Shown piece by piece: positions 11,349-20,546 of a stretch of DNA of 64,000 nucleotides. How positions within the stretch are numbered: position 1 is the stretch's first letter; each line of letters opens with the position of its first letter. The notes beneath the pieces were generated by a model that saw only the letters and a program-made list of their open reading frames with translations, made no database searches and had not been told where the DNA came from. The position numbers and the translations under genes are program-made. The DNA is from Pseudomonas brassicacearum subsp. brassicacearum (GTDB taxonomy: Bacteria; Pseudomonadota; Gammaproteobacteria; Pseudomonadales; Pseudomonadaceae): contig NZ_VZPJ01000001.1 of the NCBI RefSeq assembly GCF_008801605.1, positions 1,178,001 to 1,242,000 on the forward strand. The letters run 5' to 3'.

Positions 11349-12803
11349 GTGATCCAGTTTTTACTCAACCAGGAACTCCGTAGCGAGCACGCCCTGGACC
11401 CGAACCTGACCGTGCTCAACTATTTACGCGAACACGTTGGTAAACCAGGCACCAAAGAAGGCTGCGCCAGCGGCGATTGTGGCGCGTGCACCGTGGTGGT
11501 GGGCGAATTGGAAACGGGCGCCGATGGCCGCGAACGCATTCGCTATCGCAGCCTCAACGCGTGCCTGACCTTCGTCTCGTCCCTGCACGGCAAGCAACTG
11601 ATCAGCGTCGAAGACCTCAAGCACCAGGGCCAACTGCACAGCGTCCAGCAGGCGATGGTCGATTGCCACGGCTCGCAATGCGGCTTCTGCACACCGGGCT
11701 TTGTCATGTCGCTGTTCGCCCTGCAAAAGAACAGCGAGCAACCCGACGCCCATAAAGCCCACGAAGCCCTGGCCGGCAATCTCTGCCGTTGCACCGGCTA
11801 CCGGCCGATCCTGGCCGCTGCCGAGCAGGCCTGCTGTGGCCAGCAGCCAGACCAGTTCGATGCCCGCGAAACCGAAACCATCGCCCGCCTCAAAGCCATT
11901 GCGCCGACCGAGACCGGCGAGCTTAACAGTGGCGACAAACGCTGCCTGGTGCCGCTGACCGTCGCCGACCTGGCCGATCTCTACGATGCCTATCCCCAGG
12001 CGCGCCTGCTGGCCGGCGGCACGGACCTGGCCCTGGAAGTCACGCAATTTCACCGCACACTGCCGGTGATGATCTACGTGGGCAACGTCGCCGAACTCAA
12101 GCGTATCGAACGCTTCGACAATCGCCTGGAGATCGGCGCCGCCGCCGCCCTCTCCGATTGCTACGAAGCCCTGAAAGCCGAATACCCGGACTTTGGCGAA
12201 TTGCTGCAGCGCTTCGCCTCGCTGCAGATCCGCAACCAGGGCACCCTGGGCGGCAACATCGGCAACGCCTCACCGATTGGCGACTCGCCGCCCCTGCTGA
12301 TCGCCCTCGGCGCGCAGATCGTGCTGTGCAAGGGCCAGACCCGCCGCACCCTGGCCCTGGAAGACTATTTCATCGACTACCGGATCACCGCCCGCCAGGA
12401 AAGCGAATTCATCGAAAAGATCATCGTGCCACGGGCCAGCGCCGAACAGGCGTTCCGCGCCTACAAGGTCTCCAAGCGCCTGGACGACGACATTTCCGCC
12501 GTGTGCGCGGCGTTCAACCTGCGCATCGACAACGGCGTGGTCCGCGACGCCCGCGTGGCCTTCGGCGGCATGGCCGCGACGCCCAAACGCGCCAAGCATT
12601 GCGAAGCGGTATTGATCGGTGCGCCGTGGACCGACAGCAGCGTCGAACGCGCCTGCCTCGCACTGGCCGAAGACTTCACGCCGCTGTCGGACTTCCGCGC
12701 CAGCAAGGAATACCGCCTGCTCAGCGCCCGCAACCTGTTGCGCAAATACTTCATCGAACTGCAAACGCCGCACATCGAGACTCGGGTGACCGCTTATGTC
12801 TAA
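11349..12803 (+). CDS. xdhA: Xanthine dehydrogenase small subunit (Fe-S/FAD)
   Basis: The 484-residue electron-transfer subunit oxidises hypoxanthine and xanthine to urate together with XdhB. The N-terminal plant-type [2Fe-2S] cluster is bound by Cys39, Cys44 and Cys47 plus a later Cys. The second cluster region shows CGFCTPGF and CRCTGYRP. Residues about 200-370 form the FAD-binding fold (LAGGTDLALEV, then TLGGNIGNASPIGD), followed by a CO-dehydrogenase flavoprotein C-terminal domain. The start is GTG with GAGG upstream. It overlaps xdhB by 8 bases. Confidence 0.96.
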   Translation: MIQFLLNQELRSEHALDPNLTVLNYLREHVGKPGTKEGCASGDCGACTVVVGELETGADGRERIRYRSLNACLTFVSSLHGKQLISVEDLKHQGQLHSVQQAMVDCHGSQCGFCTPGFVMSLFALQKNSEQPDAHKAHEALAGNLCRCTGYRPILAAAEQACCGQQPDQFDARETETIARLKAIAPTETGELNSGDKRCLVPLTVADLADLYDAYPQARLLAGGTDLALEVTQFHRTLPVMIYVGNVAELKRIERFDNRLEIGAAAALSDCYEALKAEYPDFGELLQRFASLQIRNQGTLGGNIGNASPIGDSPPLLIALGAQIVLCKGQTRRTLALEDYFIDYRITARQESEFIEKIIVPRASAEQAFRAYKVSKRLDDDISAVCAAFNLRIDNGVVRDARVAFGGMAATPKRAKHCEAVLIGAPWTDSSVERACLALAEDFTPLSDFRASKEYRLLSARNLLRKYFIELQTPHIETRVTAYV

Positions 12804-15195
12804 CCATCACACCGTAGAGAAGACCCAAGCCGAACTCGCCGAGCTGTTCGCCCGCGACCTGACCACCGGCGTGGGCCGCAGCGTCAAGCACGACAGCGCC
12901 GCCAAGCATGTGTCCGGCGAGGCCCAGTACATCGATGATCGCCTGGAGTTTCCGAACCAGTTGCACGTCTATGCCCGGCTGTCGGACCGCGCCCACGCCC
13001 GGATCATTCGCATCGATACCACGCCCTGCTACGCCTTCGAAGGCGTGCGCATCGCCATTACCCACCAAGACATCCCTGGCCTGAAGGACATTGGCCCGCT
13101 GTTGCCGGGTGATCCATTGCTGGCCATCGATGACGTGCAGTTCGTCGGCCAACCAGTGCTGGCCGTCGCCGCCAAGGACCTGGACACCGCGCGCAAGGCG
13201 GCGATGGCGGCCATCGTCGAATACGAAGACCTGGAACCGGTGCTGGACGTGGTCGAGGCCCTGCGCAAGCGGCACTTCGTGCTCGACAGCCACACCCACC
13301 AGCGCGGCGATTCGGCCACGGCACTGGCGAGCGCCGAGCATCGCATCCAGGGCTCGCTGCACATCGGCGGCCAGGAACACTTTTACCTGGAAACCCAGAT
13401 TTCCTCGGTGATGCCCACCGAAGACGGCGGCATGCTCGTCTACTGCTCGACCCAGAACCCCACTGAAGTGCAAAAACTGGTGGCCGAGGTGCTGGGCGTG
13501 TCGATGAACAAAGTCGTGGTGGACATGCGCCGCATGGGCGGCGGCTTTGGCGGCAAGGAAACCCAGGCCGCCAGCCCGGCTTGCCTGTGCGCCGTCATCG
13601 CGCACCTCACCGGCCAGCCGACCAAGATGCGCCTGCCCCGTGTCGAAGACATGCTGATGACCGGCAAGCGCCACCCCTTCTACATCGAATACGACGTCGG
13701 CTTCGACAGCACCGGACGCCTGCACGGCATCGCCCTGGAACTGGCCGGCAACTGCGGTTGCTCGCCGGACCTGTCGGCCTCGATCGTCGACCGGGCGATG
13801 TTCCATGCCGACAACGCCTACTACCTGGGCGATGCGACCATCAACGGCCACCGCTGCAAGACCAACACCGCGTCGAACACCGCTTACCGCGGTTTCGGCG
13901 GGCCCCAAGGCATGGTCGCCATCGAAGAGGTGATGGATGCCATCGCCCGGCACCTGGGGCTCGATCCGCTGGCCGTGCGCAAGGCCAACTATTACGGCAA
14001 GACCGAACGCAACGTCACCCACTACTACCAGACCGTCGAGCACAACATGCTCGAGGAAATGACCGCCGAGCTTGAAGAAAGCAGCCAGTACGCCGAACGC
14101 CGCGAAGCGATCCGTCGCTACAACGCCAATAGCCCGATCCTGAAAAAGGGCCTGGCGCTGACCCCGGTCAAATTCGGCATTTCCTTTACCGCCAGTTTCC
14201 TCAACCAAGCCGGGGCGCTGATCCACGTCTACACCGACGGCAGCATCCACCTGAACCATGGCGGCACCGAAATGGGCCAGGGTTTGAACACCAAGGTCGC
14301 GCAAGTGGTGGCCGAGGTGTTCCAGGTGGAAATGGACCGCGTGCAAATCACCGCGACCAACACCGACAAGGTGCCGAACACTTCGCCCACCGCCGCCTCC
14401 AGCGGTGCCGACCTGAACGGCAAGGCCGCGCAGAACGCCGCCGAAACCATCAAGCGGCGCCTGGTGGAATTCGCCGCGCGACAGTACAAGGTCAGCGAAG
14501 AGGACGTGGAATTCCACAACGGCCATGTGCGGGTGCGCGATCACATCCTGACCTTCGAGGCGCTGGTGCAGCAGGCGTATTTCGCCCAGGTTTCGCTGTC
14601 GAGCACCGGCTTCTACAAGACCCCGAAAATCTACTACGACCGCAGCCAGGCCCGTGGCCGGCCGTTCTACTACTACGCCTATGGCGCGGCCTGTGCCGAG
14701 GTGATCGTCGACACCCTCACCGGCGAGTACAAGATGCTGCGCACTGACATCCTCCACGACGTCGGCGCCTCGCTGAACCCGGCCATCGACATCGGCCAGG
14801 TCGAGGGTGGTTTCATCCAGGGCATGGGCTGGCTGACCATGGAAGAACTGGTGTGGAACGACAAGGGCAAGCTGATGACCAATGGCCCGGCCAGCTACAA
14901 GATCCCCGCCGTGGCCGACATGCCGCTGGACCTGCGGGTCAAGCTGGTGGAAAACCGCAAGAACCCCGAAGACACGGTGTTCCACTCCAAGGCCGTGGGC
15001 GAGCCGCCGTTCATGCTCGGCATCGCCGCGTGGTGCGCCATCAAGGACGCCGTGGCGAGCCTGGGGGATTACCGGCACCAACCGAACATCGACGCCCCGG
15101 CAACACCGGAACGGGTGTTGTGGGGGTGTGAGCAGATGCGCGGGTTGAGGGCGGTGGAGGTTGGGGAAGCTGAAACCGAGTTGGCTTCGCTTTAA
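12796..15195 (+). CDS. xdhB: Xanthine dehydrogenase large (molybdopterin) subunit
   Basis: The 799-residue catalytic subunit carries the molybdenum cofactor. It has the aldehyde oxidase/xanthine dehydrogenase a/b hammerhead near residues 35-145, then the molybdopterin-binding region with RRMGGGFGGKE, the substrate-channel segment TAYRGFGGPQG, and the C-terminal catalytic Glu region KAVGEPPFMLG. Its start lies inside the end of xdhA, so translation is coupled. The final 20 residues are low in similarity to the family and rich in Glu/Val. Confidence 0.96.
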   Translation: MSNHHTVEKTQAELAELFARDLTTGVGRSVKHDSAAKHVSGEAQYIDDRLEFPNQLHVYARLSDRAHARIIRIDTTPCYAFEGVRIAITHQDIPGLKDIGPLLPGDPLLAIDDVQFVGQPVLAVAAKDLDTARKAAMAAIVEYEDLEPVLDVVEALRKRHFVLDSHTHQRGDSATALASAEHRIQGSLHIGGQEHFYLETQISSVMPTEDGGMLVYCSTQNPTEVQKLVAEVLGVSMNKVVVDMRRMGGGFGGKETQAASPACLCAVIAHLTGQPTKMRLPRVEDMLMTGKRHPFYIEYDVGFDSTGRLHGIALELAGNCGCSPDLSASIVDRAMFHADNAYYLGDATINGHRCKTNTASNTAYRGFGGPQGMVAIEEVMDAIARHLGLDPLAVRKANYYGKTERNVTHYYQTVEHNMLEEMTAELEESSQYAERREAIRRYNANSPILKKGLALTPVKFGISFTASFLNQAGALIHVYTDGSIHLNHGGTEMGQGLNTKVAQVVAEVFQVEMDRVQITATNTDKVPNTSPTAASSGADLNGKAAQNAAETIKRRLVEFAARQYKVSEEDVEFHNGHVRVRDHILTFEALVQQAYFAQVSLSSTGFYKTPKIYYDRSQARGRPFYYYAYGAACAEVIVDTLTGEYKMLRTDILHDVGASLNPAIDIGQVEGGFIQGMGWLTMEELVWNDKGKLMTNGPASYKIPAVADMPLDLRVKLVENRKNPEDTVFHSKAVGEPPFMLGIAAWCAIKDAVASLGDYRHQPNIDAPATPERVLWGCEQMRGLRAVEVGEAETELASL

Positions 15196-15207
15196 ACCGC
15201 GGCGCGG

Positions 15208-15284
15208 CCAATCGCGAGCAAGCTCGCTCCCACATTGGGTCGGTGTTCACAAATCCCCTGTGGGAGCGAGCTTGCTCGCGATGA
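15208..15284. repeat. Inverted REP pair between xdhB and xdhC
   Basis: Two REP copies in tail-to-tail order (ATCGCGAGCAAGCTCGCTCC then GTGGGAGCGAGCTTGCTCGC). They sit inside an apparent operon between codirectional genes and may lower xdhC expression relative to xdhAB by stopping 3' exonucleases or polymerase. Confidence 0.85.
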
Positions 15285-15318
15285 GGCCGGAACAGACAAC
15301 AAAGATGTCGAGGTGAAT

Positions 15319-16161
15319 ATGTACAACTGGATCAGCGCCCTCGCCGACCTGCAAACCCGCGGTGAACCGTGCGTGCTGGTGACGATCATCGAAGAGCTCG
15401 GCTCCACCCCGCGCAACGCCGGTTCGAAGATGGTCATCAGCGCCAGCCAGACGTTCGACACCATCGGTGGCGGACACCTGGAATTCAAGGCCATGGAAAT
15501 CGCCCGGCACATGCTCGCCAGCGGCCAGCAGAACACCCATCTGGAGCGCTTCAGCCTCGGTGCGAGCCTGGGCCAGTGCTGCGGCGGCGTCACCGTACTG
15601 TTGTTCGAACCCATGGGCCAGGTCCAGGCGCAGATCGCCGTGTTCGGCGCCGGCCACGTCGGCCGTGCCCTGGTGCCGCTGCTGGCGAGCCTGCCCTGCA
15701 AGGTGCGCTGGATCGACTCACGGGAGGCGGAATTCCCCGAACACCTGCCCCATGGCGTGCGCAAGATCGTCACCGAGGAGCCACTGGATGAAGTCGACGA
15801 ATTGCCCGTCGGCAGCTACTGCATCGTCATGACCCACAACCATCAGCTCGACCTGGAACTGAGCGCCGCGATCCTCAAGCGCAACGACTTTGCCTACTTC
15901 GGCCTGATCGGCTCGAAGACCAAACGGGTCAAGTTCGAGCATCGCCTGCGTGATCGTGGTTTTGACAGCAGCACCTTGCAGCGCATGCGTTGCCCGATGG
16001 GCATCGGCGAAGTCAAAGGCAAGTTGCCTGTGGAAATCGCCATCTCCATCACCGGCGAAATCATCGCCACCTATAACGCCGACTTCGGCCAGCACACCGC
16101 CCGCGCCGAACCGATTGCCAAGCTGCTGCCGGCCTCGCGCCGCAGCCAGGCGAACCGTTGA
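15319..16161 (+). CDS. xdhC: Xanthine dehydrogenase accessory protein XdhC
   Basis: The 280-residue factor binds molybdenum cofactor, promotes its sulfuration and inserts it into XdhB. The N-terminal XdhC/CoxI region contains the conserved GSTPRNAGSKM and GGGHLE and the Cys pair LGQCCGGVT. The C-terminal region is a Rossmann fold (FGAGHVGRALVPLL). The start at 15319 is chosen because upstream codons in the same frame read through the REP repeat; AGGTGAA precedes it closely. guaD follows 19 bases after its stop. Confidence 0.95.
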   Translation: MYNWISALADLQTRGEPCVLVTIIEELGSTPRNAGSKMVISASQTFDTIGGGHLEFKAMEIARHMLASGQQNTHLERFSLGASLGQCCGGVTVLLFEPMGQVQAQIAVFGAGHVGRALVPLLASLPCKVRWIDSREAEFPEHLPHGVRKIVTEEPLDEVDELPVGSYCIVMTHNHQLDLELSAAILKRNDFAYFGLIGSKTKRVKFEHRLRDRGFDSSTLQRMRCPMGIGEVKGKLPVEIAISITGEIIATYNADFGQHTARAEPIAKLLPASRRSQANR

Positions 16162-16180
16162 ACACTCGTTGAGAATTCCC

Positions 16181-17485
16181 ATGCCCCTGACACGCAAAGC
16201 CTACCGCGCCGCCCTGCTCCACAGCCTCGCCGACCCGGCCGAAGTCGGTATCGAGGCGTCCTATGAATATTTCGCAGACGGTTTGCTGGTGGTGGAAAAC
16301 GGCCAGATCAGTGCCATCGGCCACGCCCATGACCTGCTGCCGACCCTGGCAACTGACATCGAAATCACTCATTACCCGGACGCGCTGATCACCCCCGGCC
16401 TGATCGACACCCACATCCACCTGCCCCAGACTGGCATGGTTGGCGCCTATGGCGAGCAATTGCTGGACTGGCTCAACACCTACACCTTCCCCTGCGAAAG
16501 CCAGTTCGCCGACAAGGCCCACGCCGATGCCGTGGCCGATATTTTCGTCAAGGAACTGCTGCGCAACGGCACCACCACCGCACTGGTGTTCGGCAGCGTG
16601 CACCCGCAATCGGTGAATTCGTTTTTTGAAGTGGCCCAGAAGCTCGACCTGCGGATGATCGCCGGCAAAGTGATGATGGACCGCAACGCCCCGGACTACC
16701 TGGTCGACACCGCCGAATCCAGCTACACCGAGAGCAAGGCGCTGATCGAGCGCTGGCACGGCAAGGGCCGCCTGCACTACGCCGTGACCCCGCGCTTCGC
16801 CCCCACCAGCACTCCGGAACAACTGGCCTTGGCCGGTCAGTTGCTGGGGGAATACCCAGACTTGTACATGCAGACCCACATCAGTGAAAACCTGCAGGAG
16901 GTGCAATGGGTCAAAGAGCTGTTCCCGGAGCGCAAGGGCTACCTGGACGTCTACGACCACTACCAACTGCTCGGCGAACGTTCGGTGTTCGCCCACGGCG
17001 TGCACTTATGTGACGACGAATGCGCTCGCCTGGCCGAGACCGGTTCGGCCATAGCCTTCTGCCCGACCTCGAACTTTTTCCTCGGCAGCGGCCTGTTCAA
17101 CCTGCCGATGGCGCAGAAGCATAAAGTGAACGTGGGGTTGGGCACCGACGTGGGTGGCGGCACCAGTTTTTCGCTGCTGCAAACCCTGAACGAAGCCTAC
17201 AAGGTGATGCAGTTGCAGGGCGCGCGGCTGAGCCCGTTCAAGTCGCTGTACCTGGCCACCCTCGGCGGCGCCCGGGCCCTGCGCCTGGAGGACAAGATCG
17301 GGACGTTGCAACCGGGTACCGATGCGGATTTCCTGGTGCTGGACTACAACGCCACGCCGCTGCTGGGCTATCGCCTCAAGCAGGCCAAGGACATTGCCGA
17401 GCGGTTGTTCGTGTTGATGACGCTGGGGGATGACCGGACGGTGGCGCAGACTTATGCGGCCGGTAAATTGGTGCATCAGCGGTAG
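16181..17485 (+). CDS. guaD: Guanine deaminase
   Basis: The 434-residue zinc amidohydrolase converts guanine to xanthine, feeding xanthine dehydrogenase. It has the metal-binding H-x-H (His78, His80 in DTHIHLPQTG), then HISE (THISENLQEV), a later His (FAHGVHLCDDE) and the catalytic Asp segment GLGTDVGGGTSFS. Start ATG lies 19 bases after xdhC with GAGAATTCCC upstream. The gene completes a guanine-to-urate operon; no urate hydrolase genes are in the window. Confidence 0.96.
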   Translation: MPLTRKAYRAALLHSLADPAEVGIEASYEYFADGLLVVENGQISAIGHAHDLLPTLATDIEITHYPDALITPGLIDTHIHLPQTGMVGAYGEQLLDWLNTYTFPCESQFADKAHADAVADIFVKELLRNGTTTALVFGSVHPQSVNSFFEVAQKLDLRMIAGKVMMDRNAPDYLVDTAESSYTESKALIERWHGKGRLHYAVTPRFAPTSTPEQLALAGQLLGEYPDLYMQTHISENLQEVQWVKELFPERKGYLDVYDHYQLLGERSVFAHGVHLCDDECARLAETGSAIAFCPTSNFFLGSGLFNLPMAQKHKVNVGLGTDVGGGTSFSLLQTLNEAYKVMQLQGARLSPFKSLYLATLGGARALRLEDKIGTLQPGTDADFLVLDYNATPLLGYRLKQAKDIAERLFVLMTLGDDRTVAQTYAAGKLVHQR

Positions 17486-17491
17486 ATTTTT

Positions 17492-17600
17492 GATCGTTCC
17501 CACGCTCTGCGTGGGAATGCCTCAACGGACGCTCTGCGTTCGGCTTTTGGGACGCGGAGCGTCCCGGGCTGCGTTCCCACGCAGAGCATGGGAACGATCA
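17492..17600. repeat. Long palindromic repeat of the GATCGTTCCCACGC family
   Basis: A pair of hairpins (CCCACGCTCTGCGTGGG and CCCACGCAGAGCATGGG) are arranged as a 109-bp inverted repeat beginning GATCGTTCC and ending GGAACGATC. Related full copies lie at 19811-19913 and 31170-31281. Here it separates the convergent genes guaD and the GntR gene and could act as a bidirectional terminator. Confidence 0.85.
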
Positions 17601-17612
17601 GGGTCGGGGGGG

Positions 17613-18377
17613 TTAGAGCTTAGCGGTCGACCGCCCAGGCTTCTTGCTCTGCAGCAGGTGCGAGAACACCGCATGCAAGTCATCCGACGCACTTTCCTCG
17701 TCGAGGTTGAGCTTGCTGTCGATGTGGTCCATGTGATGCATCATCAGGTCCACTGCCAGCGTCGCATCGCGAGCCTCGATGGCGTCGATCAGCTGGGTGT
17801 GTTCGTCATAGGAACAGTGGGAACGGTTGCCGCTTTCGTACTGGGCGATGATCAGCGACGTCTGGGACACCAGGCTGCGCTGGAAGCTGATCAGCGGGGC
17901 GTTCTTCGCCGCTTCGGCCAGCTTGAGGTGGAACTCGCCCGACAAACGGATGCCGGCGCCGCGGTCGCCACGGGAGAAACTGTCGCGCTCATCGCTGACC
18001 ATCTGCCGCAGCTCAGCCAATTGTTCGGCCGTGGCGTGCTGCACCGCCAATTCGGTGATCGCCCTTTCCACCAGGCGCCGGGCCATGAATACCTGGCGAG
18101 CCTCTTCGACACTCGGGCTCGCCACCACGGCACCGCGGTTGGGCCGCAGCAACACCACGCCTTCGTGAGCCAGGCGTGACAGCGCCCGGCGAATGATCGT
18201 GCGGCTGACCCCGAAAATCTCCCCCAGTGCCTCTTCGCTCAACTTTGTACCGGGCGCCAGGCGTTGTTCGAGGATGGCCTCGAAGATATGCGCATAGACA
18301 ATATCGTCCTGGGTTCCGCTGCGGCCGGCTTTACCGGCTCGCGGTTGTTTCTTGAGGGGCTGCAACTGTTCGTTCAT
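17613..18377 (-). CDS. GntR-family (FCD) transcriptional regulator, probably of purine catabolism
   Basis: The 254-residue protein has a basic N-terminal tail, a winged helix (about residues 25-90, with FGVSRTIIRRALSRLAHEGVV) and an FCD domain (about 100-230) with probable metal or ligand His residues (GEFHLKL, then MMHHMDHID). The start at 18377 is preferred over upstream codons because homology to the family begins there. It is divergent from a BenE-type transporter and converges with guaD, as in other Pseudomonas, which suggests it senses a purine intermediate. The TTGTACACAA palindrome at 18471 is a candidate operator. Confidence 0.88.
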   Translation of the reverse strand: MNEQLQPLKKQPRAGKAGRSGTQDDIVYAHIFEAILEQRLAPGTKLSEEALGEIFGVSRTIIRRALSRLAHEGVVLLRPNRGAVVASPSVEEARQVFMARRLVERAITELAVQHATAEQLAELRQMVSDERDSFSRGDRGAGIRLSGEFHLKLAEAAKNAPLISFQRSLVSQTSLIIAQYESGNRSHCSYDEHTQLIDAIEARDATLAVDLMMHHMDHIDSKLNLDEESASDDLHAVFSHLLQSKKPGRSTAKL

Positions 18378-18470
18378 GGGCACTCGAGTCGGGAGAACTG
18401 CGGCGAATTGACCGTGACTGTAATACGGCACAGCGGGTCGCTGGCAAGTATCGCGTAAAAAACAGCTCGA

Positions 18471-18480
18471 TTGTACACAA
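18471..18480. promoter_or_regulatory. Candidate GntR operator
   Basis: The sequence ATTGTACACAAC contains the dyad TTGT-AC-ACAA, a shape typical of FCD-type GntR operators. It lies in the 244-bp gap between the divergent GntR gene and the transporter gene, about 140 bases from the transporter start. Confidence 0.5.
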
Positions 18481-18621
18481 CCTCTGATGGCAACACGACT
18501 GTACGGCTGTTTGCGGGCATGGCTGTATTGCAATCGGCTACTGCGTTGAGTTTAGGCTTCAAACCCAAAACCTGCGGCGCGATCAAGCCCAGTCAATCTA
18601 CAACAAGGACCACCGCCCACC

Positions 18622-19812
18622 ATGACCGAAGTCACGACCACACCACTTCGTCCATTGGCCGATACCTCGCCTTCAGCCATCGTCGCCGGATTCATTGCGA
18701 TGATGACCGGCTACACCAGTTCCCTGGTGCTGATGTTCCAGGCCGGGCAAGCGGCAGGGCTGACCAGTGGGCAGATTTCTTCGTGGATCTGGGCGATTTC
18801 CATCGGCATGGCGGTGTGTTCCATCGGGTTGTCGCTGCGCTATCGCACGCCCATCACCATCGCCTGGTCGACACCCGGCGCGGCGCTGCTGATCACCAGC
18901 CTGGGCGGTGTGAGTTACGGCGAGGCCATCGGCGCCTATATCACCTGTGCAGTATTGGTGACGATCTGCGGCCTGACCGGCAGTTTCGAGCGCCTGGTCA
19001 AGCGTATTCCAGCCTCGCTGGCGGCGGCGTTGCTGGCGGGGATCCTGTTCAAGATCGGCAGCGAGATCTTCGTCGCCACCCAGCATCGCACCGGCCTGGT
19101 GCTGGGGATGTTTTTCACCTACCTGATCGTCAAGCGCCTGTCGCCCCGCTACGCGGTACTGGCGGCACTGTTGATCGGTACGGCGCTGTCGGGCCTGCTG
19201 GGGCTGTTGGACTTCAGCGGCTTTGCCCTGGAAGTCGCGACGCCGGTCTGGACCACGCCGCACTTTTCCCTGGCGGCCACCATCAGCATCGGCATTCCGC
19301 TGTTCGTGGTGGCGATGACCTCGCAGAACATGCCCGGCATCGCCGTGCTGCGGGCCGACGGTTATAACGTGCCGGCCTCGCCGTTGATCACCAGCACCGG
19401 CATCGCCTCGCTGCTGCTGGCACCGTTCGGCTCCCATGGCATCAACCTGGCGGCCATCAGCGCGGCCATCTGCACCGGCCCCCACGCCCACGAAGATCGC
19501 AACAAGCGCTACACGGCGGCGGTCTGGTGCGGGATCTTCTACGGGATTGCCGGGGTGTTCGGCGCCACGCTGGCGGCGTTGTTCGCGGCGCTGCCCAAGG
19601 AGCTGGTGCTGTCCATCGCGGCCTTGGCGCTGTTCGGGTCGATCATCAATGGCTTGAGCATCGCCATGAGCGAAGTGAAGGAGCGGGAAGCGGCGTTGAT
19701 CACCTTCATGGTCACGGCGTCGGGGCTGACGCTGTTCTCCATCGGTTCGGCGTTCTGGGGGATTGTGGCGGGGGTGTTGACCTTGCTGATCCTGAACTGG
19801 CGTAGCGCCTGA
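18622..19812 (+). CDS. BenE-family inner-membrane transporter
   Basis: The 396-residue protein has about 11-12 hydrophobic helices and the family signature segments IAWSTPGAALLI, VVAMTSQNMPGIAVLRADGY and FGSHGINLAAISAAICTGPHAHED. BenE proteins are benzoate/H+ symporters, but this gene sits beside guanine deaminase and its regulator, a conserved arrangement in Pseudomonas. I therefore infer a role in importing a purine-related compound rather than benzoate. Substrate is unproven. Confidence 0.88.
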   Translation: MTEVTTTPLRPLADTSPSAIVAGFIAMMTGYTSSLVLMFQAGQAAGLTSGQISSWIWAISIGMAVCSIGLSLRYRTPITIAWSTPGAALLITSLGGVSYGEAIGAYITCAVLVTICGLTGSFERLVKRIPASLAAALLAGILFKIGSEIFVATQHRTGLVLGMFFTYLIVKRLSPRYAVLAALLIGTALSGLLGLLDFSGFALEVATPVWTTPHFSLAATISIGIPLFVVAMTSQNMPGIAVLRADGYNVPASPLITSTGIASLLLAPFGSHGINLAAISAAICTGPHAHEDRNKRYTAAVWCGIFYGIAGVFGATLAALFAALPKELVLSIAALALFGSIINGLSIAMSEVKEREAALITFMVTASGLTLFSIGSAFWGIVAGVLTLLILNWRSA

Positions 19813-19913
19813 TCGTTCCCACGCTCTGCGTGGGCATGCAGCCCGTGACGCTCCGCGTCACTGGACGCGGAGCGTCCCTAGAGGCATTCCCACGCGGAGC
19901 GTGGGAACGATCA
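19811..19913. repeat. Long palindromic repeat of the GATCGTTCCCACGC family
   Basis: An inverted pair of CCCACGC hairpins bounded by GATCGTTCC and GGAACGATC, closely similar to 17492-17600. It starts at the transporter stop codon and lies between convergent genes. Confidence 0.85.
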
Positions 19914-19930
19914 ACCCAACAGACAGGCAC

Positions 19931-19963
19931 AAAAAAACCGGCGCCCGAAAGGGCTGCCGGTTT
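19931..19963 (-). terminator. Intrinsic terminator of yggL
   Basis: On the minus strand a stem ACCGGC-A-GCCC / GGGCGCCGGT with a TTTC loop is followed by TTTTTTT, directly after the yggL stop. Confidence 0.85.
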
Positions 19964-19970
19964 CTGACCA

Positions 19971-20315
19971 TCAAGCGACCGGATTGATCGGCTTTTCCGG
20001 GTACCAGACGTCCATCAGTGGGCTGACTTCAACGCTGGTCAGCTCAGGACGTGCCTTGAGCCAGGCTTCAACGGCAGCACGCTGCTCTTCGGAAACCGAG
20101 CCACGCTTCTGCAGGCAAACCAGACCGTAGTCGTCACCGCCGACGTAGCCCAGGCCGTTGGCTTCCATGGCTTCTTTCAGGAAAGCGTCGAGGAAAGCGT
20201 CAATAGCCTCATCGGCCAGATCTTCTTTGAAATCCAGGTTCAGTTCGAAACCCAGCTCTTGAAATTCATCCACGCACAGTTTTTTGCGCAGACGCTGGGA
20301 ACGGTTAGTCGCCAT
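19971..20315 (-). CDS. yggL: YggL family (DUF469) 50S ribosome-binding protein
   Basis: The 114-residue protein carries the conserved N-terminal basic motif MATNRSQRLRKKLCVDEFQE and the acidic middle part, ending in a short beta-rich segment. E. coli YggL associates with the large ribosomal subunit. The start is set at ATG 20315 because GAGG lies 8 bases upstream. It has its own terminator and is transcribed divergently from dacB. Confidence 0.93.
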   Translation of the reverse strand: MATNRSQRLRKKLCVDEFQELGFELNLDFKEDLADEAIDAFLDAFLKEAMEANGLGYVGGDDYGLVCLQKRGSVSEEQRAAVEAWLKARPELTSVEVSPLMDVWYPEKPINPVA

Positions 20316-20546
20316 TGGAACAATCCTCATAAGTAATAACGGCCGGCACTTTACCAGTTTGATGCGTCGATTGCCCGACTGATCGGGCGTATCGGCCTAC
20401 CGTCGGTAAAAAATAGCAGCCGAAGGGCTCAGGCACGGCCCAAGCGGCTGCGGCTTGGGGCATAATGCCGACACTTTCGTGACCGTTGAGGACGTTCATT
20501 TTCATGTCCTCGTTATTTCCCCCTCGCCCGTAGGGTTTTATTTCAA

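Noticed and set aside
12751..15081. 776-codon open frame antisense to xdhB
   Set aside because: No recognisable motifs or ribosome site; xdhB on the plus strand is unambiguous.
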